64,000 bases of DNA from Enterococcus sp. BWR-S5 (lineage in GTDB: Bacteria; Bacillota; Bacilli; Lactobacillales; Enterococcaceae), in NCBI RefSeq assembly GCF_016745255.1, contig NZ_JADOEQ010000014.1:1-64000 (forward strand). Direction: 5' to 3'. A model generated the notes under the pieces. That model saw only the letters and a program-made list of their open reading frames with translations. It had not been told where the DNA came from and did not search any database. The translations under genes were made by a program, and so were the position numbers. Positions 61,514 through 64,000 of this stretch are shown piece after piece (the stretch's first letter is position 1; every line of letters starts with the position of its first letter).

Positions 61514-62071
61514 ATGGAAGAAAAAGGCATGAAAGCCGCTGATTTTTTAGCAATCAGCAACAAATTGAAAAAAACCAATGAGGATGACACACCTTTTGCT
61601 ATCGTAAAGGATCAAGAGGTTTCCGTAATCGGAGATGCAAACAAAACAGAAGTAAAAACTGGTGATTATAGTGTGAAATTCCGGGTTCCTCAGTCTCAAT
61701 TTGAGCAAAAGCCGGAGGGTGCCAAAGAAGTAGGAATGTACTATGTGTTTAGCGTAGCATTTGACGGTGTAATGATTACACCTCGTTCAGATTTGAAAAT
61801 CGTTGATGCGATTATGAAAATCACACCATTTTTCAATAAGTTAAGAGAAAACGGTGAGATCGAGTCACTTGAAAAAGAAGAGCTGTTGTCTATCTTTATC
61901 AGTGCCGGAGATGAGATTCATTTGGCTATTTACAATCTAGTAGCAACCTTCCTTGGAATCGATGATCAGATGGGTGAGTATATGCTGCCATTCTCCGTTA
62001 TCGAAAACCTGAATAAGATTATGGAAAATCATCCGGAAGTCTTCAATGAAGCTGATGTTTTTTTCGGTTAG
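61514..62071 (+). CDS. Tail assembly chaperone (G-like)
   Basis: ATG 61514 after AGGAGGAA gives 185 residues. Helical C-terminal region (KLRENGEIESLEKEELLSIF ... IDDQMGEYMLPFSVIENLNK). Tail assembly chaperones wrap the tape measure protein before tube polymerisation. The gene ends right after a T TTT TTC slippery heptamer, so part of its ribosomes should continue in the -1 frame to make a longer form (61514-62376). Confidence 0.75.
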   Translation: MEEKGMKAADFLAISNKLKKTNEDDTPFAIVKDQEVSVIGDANKTEVKTGDYSVKFRVPQSQFEQKPEGAKEVGMYYVFSVAFDGVMITPRSDLKIVDAIMKITPFFNKLRENGEIESLEKEELLSIFISAGDEIHLAIYNLVATFLGIDDQMGEYMLPFSVIENLNKIMENHPEVFNEADVFFG

Positions 62072-62376
62072 TCTATAAAAAGGCTTGTGAGAATGAAACC
62101 TCGGTTGAAAAAGAATCAGAATCCTACTTTGCTACATTAAATATATATGTTTATATGGCACATTATGTAGGGAAAGTATTGAAGCAGCGCCCGAATGTCA
62201 TTTTGGATACTTGGGGTGTTGCGGAATTGCTGATAGCCTATGGTCAATATGCAAATGAAGAAAGCTATGGCAATTTCCTTGAATGGAAATCTCTTAGCAA
62301 TGAGACGAAACGAAAAGTCAAAAAACCTCGAGAATACGCAGTTCTGTTCTATACAACTGATGATCTGGCAGAATAG
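61514..62376 (+). CDS. Tail assembly chaperone, -1 frameshift product (GT-like)
   Basis: The heptamer T TTT TTC at 62059-62065 is in the right frame (GTT TTT TTC GGT TAG). After a -1 shift the frame reads RLVYKKACENETSVEKESES and on through 62155 to the stop at 62374-62376, without interruption. The product would be about 287 residues. The downstream frame also has an ATG at 62155 but no ribosome site there, which favours frameshifting over independent start. This G/GT design is conserved in tailed phages. Confidence 0.78.
62059..62065 (+). promoter_or_regulatory. Programmed -1 frameshift site
   Basis: T TTT TTC heptamer, zero-frame codons TTT and TTC, six bases before the zero-frame stop codon. 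Confidence 0.8.
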
Positions 62377-62546
62377 TTCAGTACAAGAAAGCTATGTATT
62401 TCAAAGAAAAGTAGTCCGATTCGGATTGGCTTTTTGAATTTGAGGATGCGACAGAACCATTGCAAAATAGAGCCTTATTTGAAGGCTGTAGAAATAGGTG
62501 AATGAAAATGACAAAATTCTGTAAACAAAGAATGTCGTTCGCACGC

Positions 62547-62576
62547 AAAGAACATGGGCAGCCGCTCGTGTTCTTT
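62547..62576 (+). other. Hairpin before the tape measure gene
   Basis: AAAGAACA pairs with TGTTCTTT, followed by TGTTTTATAG. It is weak as a terminator but suits partial attenuation ahead of a gene needed in low amounts. Confidence 0.5.
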
Positions 62577-62608
62577 TGTTTTATAGAAAATAGAAGGGAG
62601 GCGAAGGA

Positions 62609-64000
62609 GTGGCGATAGAGAAAATATCTATAGACATAAAAAGTAACGCAAAAGAGATAGAGAATGAGCTTGCTCAAATCAATTCCCAGATCAAGGCGTT
62701 GAATAAAAAGAAAACAACGTTGAAATTGAACACACAAAGTCTTGATGATGCGACGGAACAGCTTGCTGAAATCAATAAGCAGCTTGCAGCGTTGGCAGCC
62801 CAAAAGACGGATATCAAGATTGGAACACAGGAAATTACAGAAGCAGAGATTATGCTGGATGTTTTGAGTGAAAAAATCAAGCAGCTGGATGGCGGAAAGA
62901 TTGATACGGAGATATCCATCAGCATCAATGAAGTCGATATCGATTTGGAAAAAGTCGGAAGTGAGCTGCAGGAACAGGGCTTCAAATTTGTTAAGGGCTT
63001 AGCAGAAGTCGTTGGCGAAGGAGCCGCAGCGCTTAAAGAAGTCGGTGATAAAGTACCGGATGACATCGAGTCCATGCTTCCAAAGCTGGCTGGTATGGCC
63101 GCAGCGATTGCCGGTATGGGTGTACTGGTTGCTGTAGCTGGAAAACTTGCGGCCGATCATGCTGCTGAAGCAGATGCCGGGTTAAAAACGGTCAGTGAAA
63201 TCAGTAAATTATTGGGCGAATCGGCAACTGCCCTGAAGCAGGTTGGTGACAAAGTTCCAACAGATTTGAGTGCGATGGCCACAAAGCTGGCGAGTATGGG
63301 TATAGCAATAGTTGGCATGGGCGCACTAGTTGCGATTGCCGGAAAAGCAGCTTCAGGCCGTACCGCCGAGGCGAAAGCAGGGTTTGAAGCGATTCGTGAT
63401 ATTTGCTTATTGTTGGGTGAAGCAGCAGAACCAATGAGACTTGTGGGTGAGAAAGTACCTACAGGCTTAAGCGCGATGGCGGCCAAATTGGCAAGTATGG
63501 GTATAGCAATAGTTGGCATGGGCGCTTTAGTTGCGATTGCCGGTAAAGTTGCTGCAGGTCGTTCGGCTGAAGCGAAGGTTGGTTTTCAAACAATACGTGA
63601 AATCAGCGGACTTCTTGGTGAAGCAGCAGAATCTATGGGACAGATTGCAACAAAAATACCATCAGATTTAGGGTCAATGGGTTCTAAGCTGGCAAGTATG
63701 GGCATAGCAATAGTCGGCATGGGTGCTCTTGTTGCCATAGCAGGGAAGTTGGCGACAGAGTTTCCTCAAGAGGCAAAGGCCGGTCTAAGTATGATTGTAG
63801 ACATCAGCATTCTGTTACAGGAAGCGGCTGACACTATGGGTCAGATTGCCTCAAAAGTACCGGCAGGATTGGAATCCATGGTTTCGAGACTTGCAAGCAT
63901 GGGCATAGCAATAGTCGGTATGGGCGCGTTGGTGGCAATAGCCGGAGCCTTGGCGACCTCATTCCCGGAAGCCGCTTCAGCTGGTCTAAGTATGATTATC
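62609..64000 (+). CDS. Tape measure protein (partial, runs off the window)
   Basis: GTG 62609 after GAAGGAG opens a frame that is still open at the window end. Residues about 1-75 form a coiled coil (AKEIENELAQINSQIKALNK, then LDDATEQLAEINKQLAALAA). From about residue 150 at least five copies of a 67-residue repeat follow, each with LASMGIAIVGMGALVAIAGK-like hydrophobic helix and a KVPxxLxxM turn; the DNA period is exactly 201 bp (63086, 63287, 63488, 63689, 63890). Tape measure proteins set tail length and sit inside the tube. Position after the G/GT pair supports the call. Confidence 0.8.
   Translation, partial: MAIEKISIDIKSNAKEIENELAQINSQIKALNKKKTTLKLNTQSLDDATEQLAEINKQLAALAAQKTDIKIGTQEITEAEIMLDVLSEKIKQLDGGKIDTEISISINEVDIDLEKVGSELQEQGFKFVKGLAEVVGEGAAALKEVGDKVPDDIESMLPKLAGMAAAIAGMGVLVAVAGKLAADHAAEADAGLKTVSEISKLLGESATALKQVGDKVPTDLSAMATKLASMGIAIVGMGALVAIAGKAASGRTAEAKAGFEAIRDICLLLGEAAEPMRLVGEKVPTGLSAMAAKLASMGIAIVGMGALVAIAGKVAAGRSAEAKVGFQTIREISGLLGEAAESMGQIATKIPSDLGSMGSKLASMGIAIVGMGALVAIAGKLATEFPQEAKAGLSMIVDISILLQEAADTMGQIASKVPAGLESMVSRLASMGIAIVGMGALVAIAGALATSFPEAASAGLSMII

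Noticed and set aside
62155-62376. Separate 73-residue gene after the tail chaperone
   Set aside because: It lacks a ribosome site and is continuous with the -1 frame following the T TTT TTC heptamer, so it is better read as the frameshift extension.

Overview
The window is a low-GC Gram-positive chromosome segment, most likely from Enterococcus. The gene order thymidine kinase - prfA - prmC - Sua5 - glyA ... upp, strong AGGAGG ribosome sites, TTG/GTG starts, Man-family PTS genes, an Rgg regulator and a holin-like type I toxin all fit that genus. I cannot name the species.

Region 1 (1-28600) is core chromosome. It holds a PTS IIA(Gut)-like protein and AI-2E exporter, an azoreductase, metabolic enzymes (guanylate-kinase-like, HAD phosphatase, VOC protein, AmiE-like hydrolase, ManA), the MurT/GatD lipid II amidation pair with a hairpin-repeat array in its 3' region, a Trk/Ktr potassium channel, and the tdk-prfA-prmC-sua5-glyA block. 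Between glyA and upp lies an insertion of about 8.7 kb with an Rgg regulator, a type I toxin-antitoxin, a TauE/SafE permease and a seven-gene operon (IIC-IID-IIB-MurR-MurQ-AmiE-like-IIA) that looks like MurNAc recycling served by a mannose-family PTS.

Region 2 (28753-53336) is an integrative and conjugative element of the ICEBs1/Tn916 superfamily in a tRNA-Thr(CGT) gene, bounded by 47-bp direct repeats. Its switch (immR-immA-int leftward, xis rightward) resembles ICEBs1. Two HelP-like genes, the coupling ATPase, oriT, the MobT/NicK relaxase and a conB-C-D-E-G-cwlT-like transfer operon follow. Cargo comprises a TIR-domain protein beside oriT, an LPNTG surface protein, lipoproteins and a SprT-like protease. 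A palindromic site, GAAAGTGCACTTTC or one mismatch from it, occurs six times, three of them inside unrelated genes. The right end is duplicated with a decayed att site, which indicates remains of a second element in tandem.

Region 3 (53337-64000, cut by the window end) is a phage-derived locus: an XRE/ImmA pair, a second repressor with a Cro-like divergent gene, an ArpU-like activator, then tail genes (tail protein, chaperone with a T TTT TTC programmed -1 frameshift, tape measure with 67-residue repeats). No terminase, portal or capsid gene lies between activator and tail genes, so this may be a tailocin-like headless particle locus or a defective prophage.
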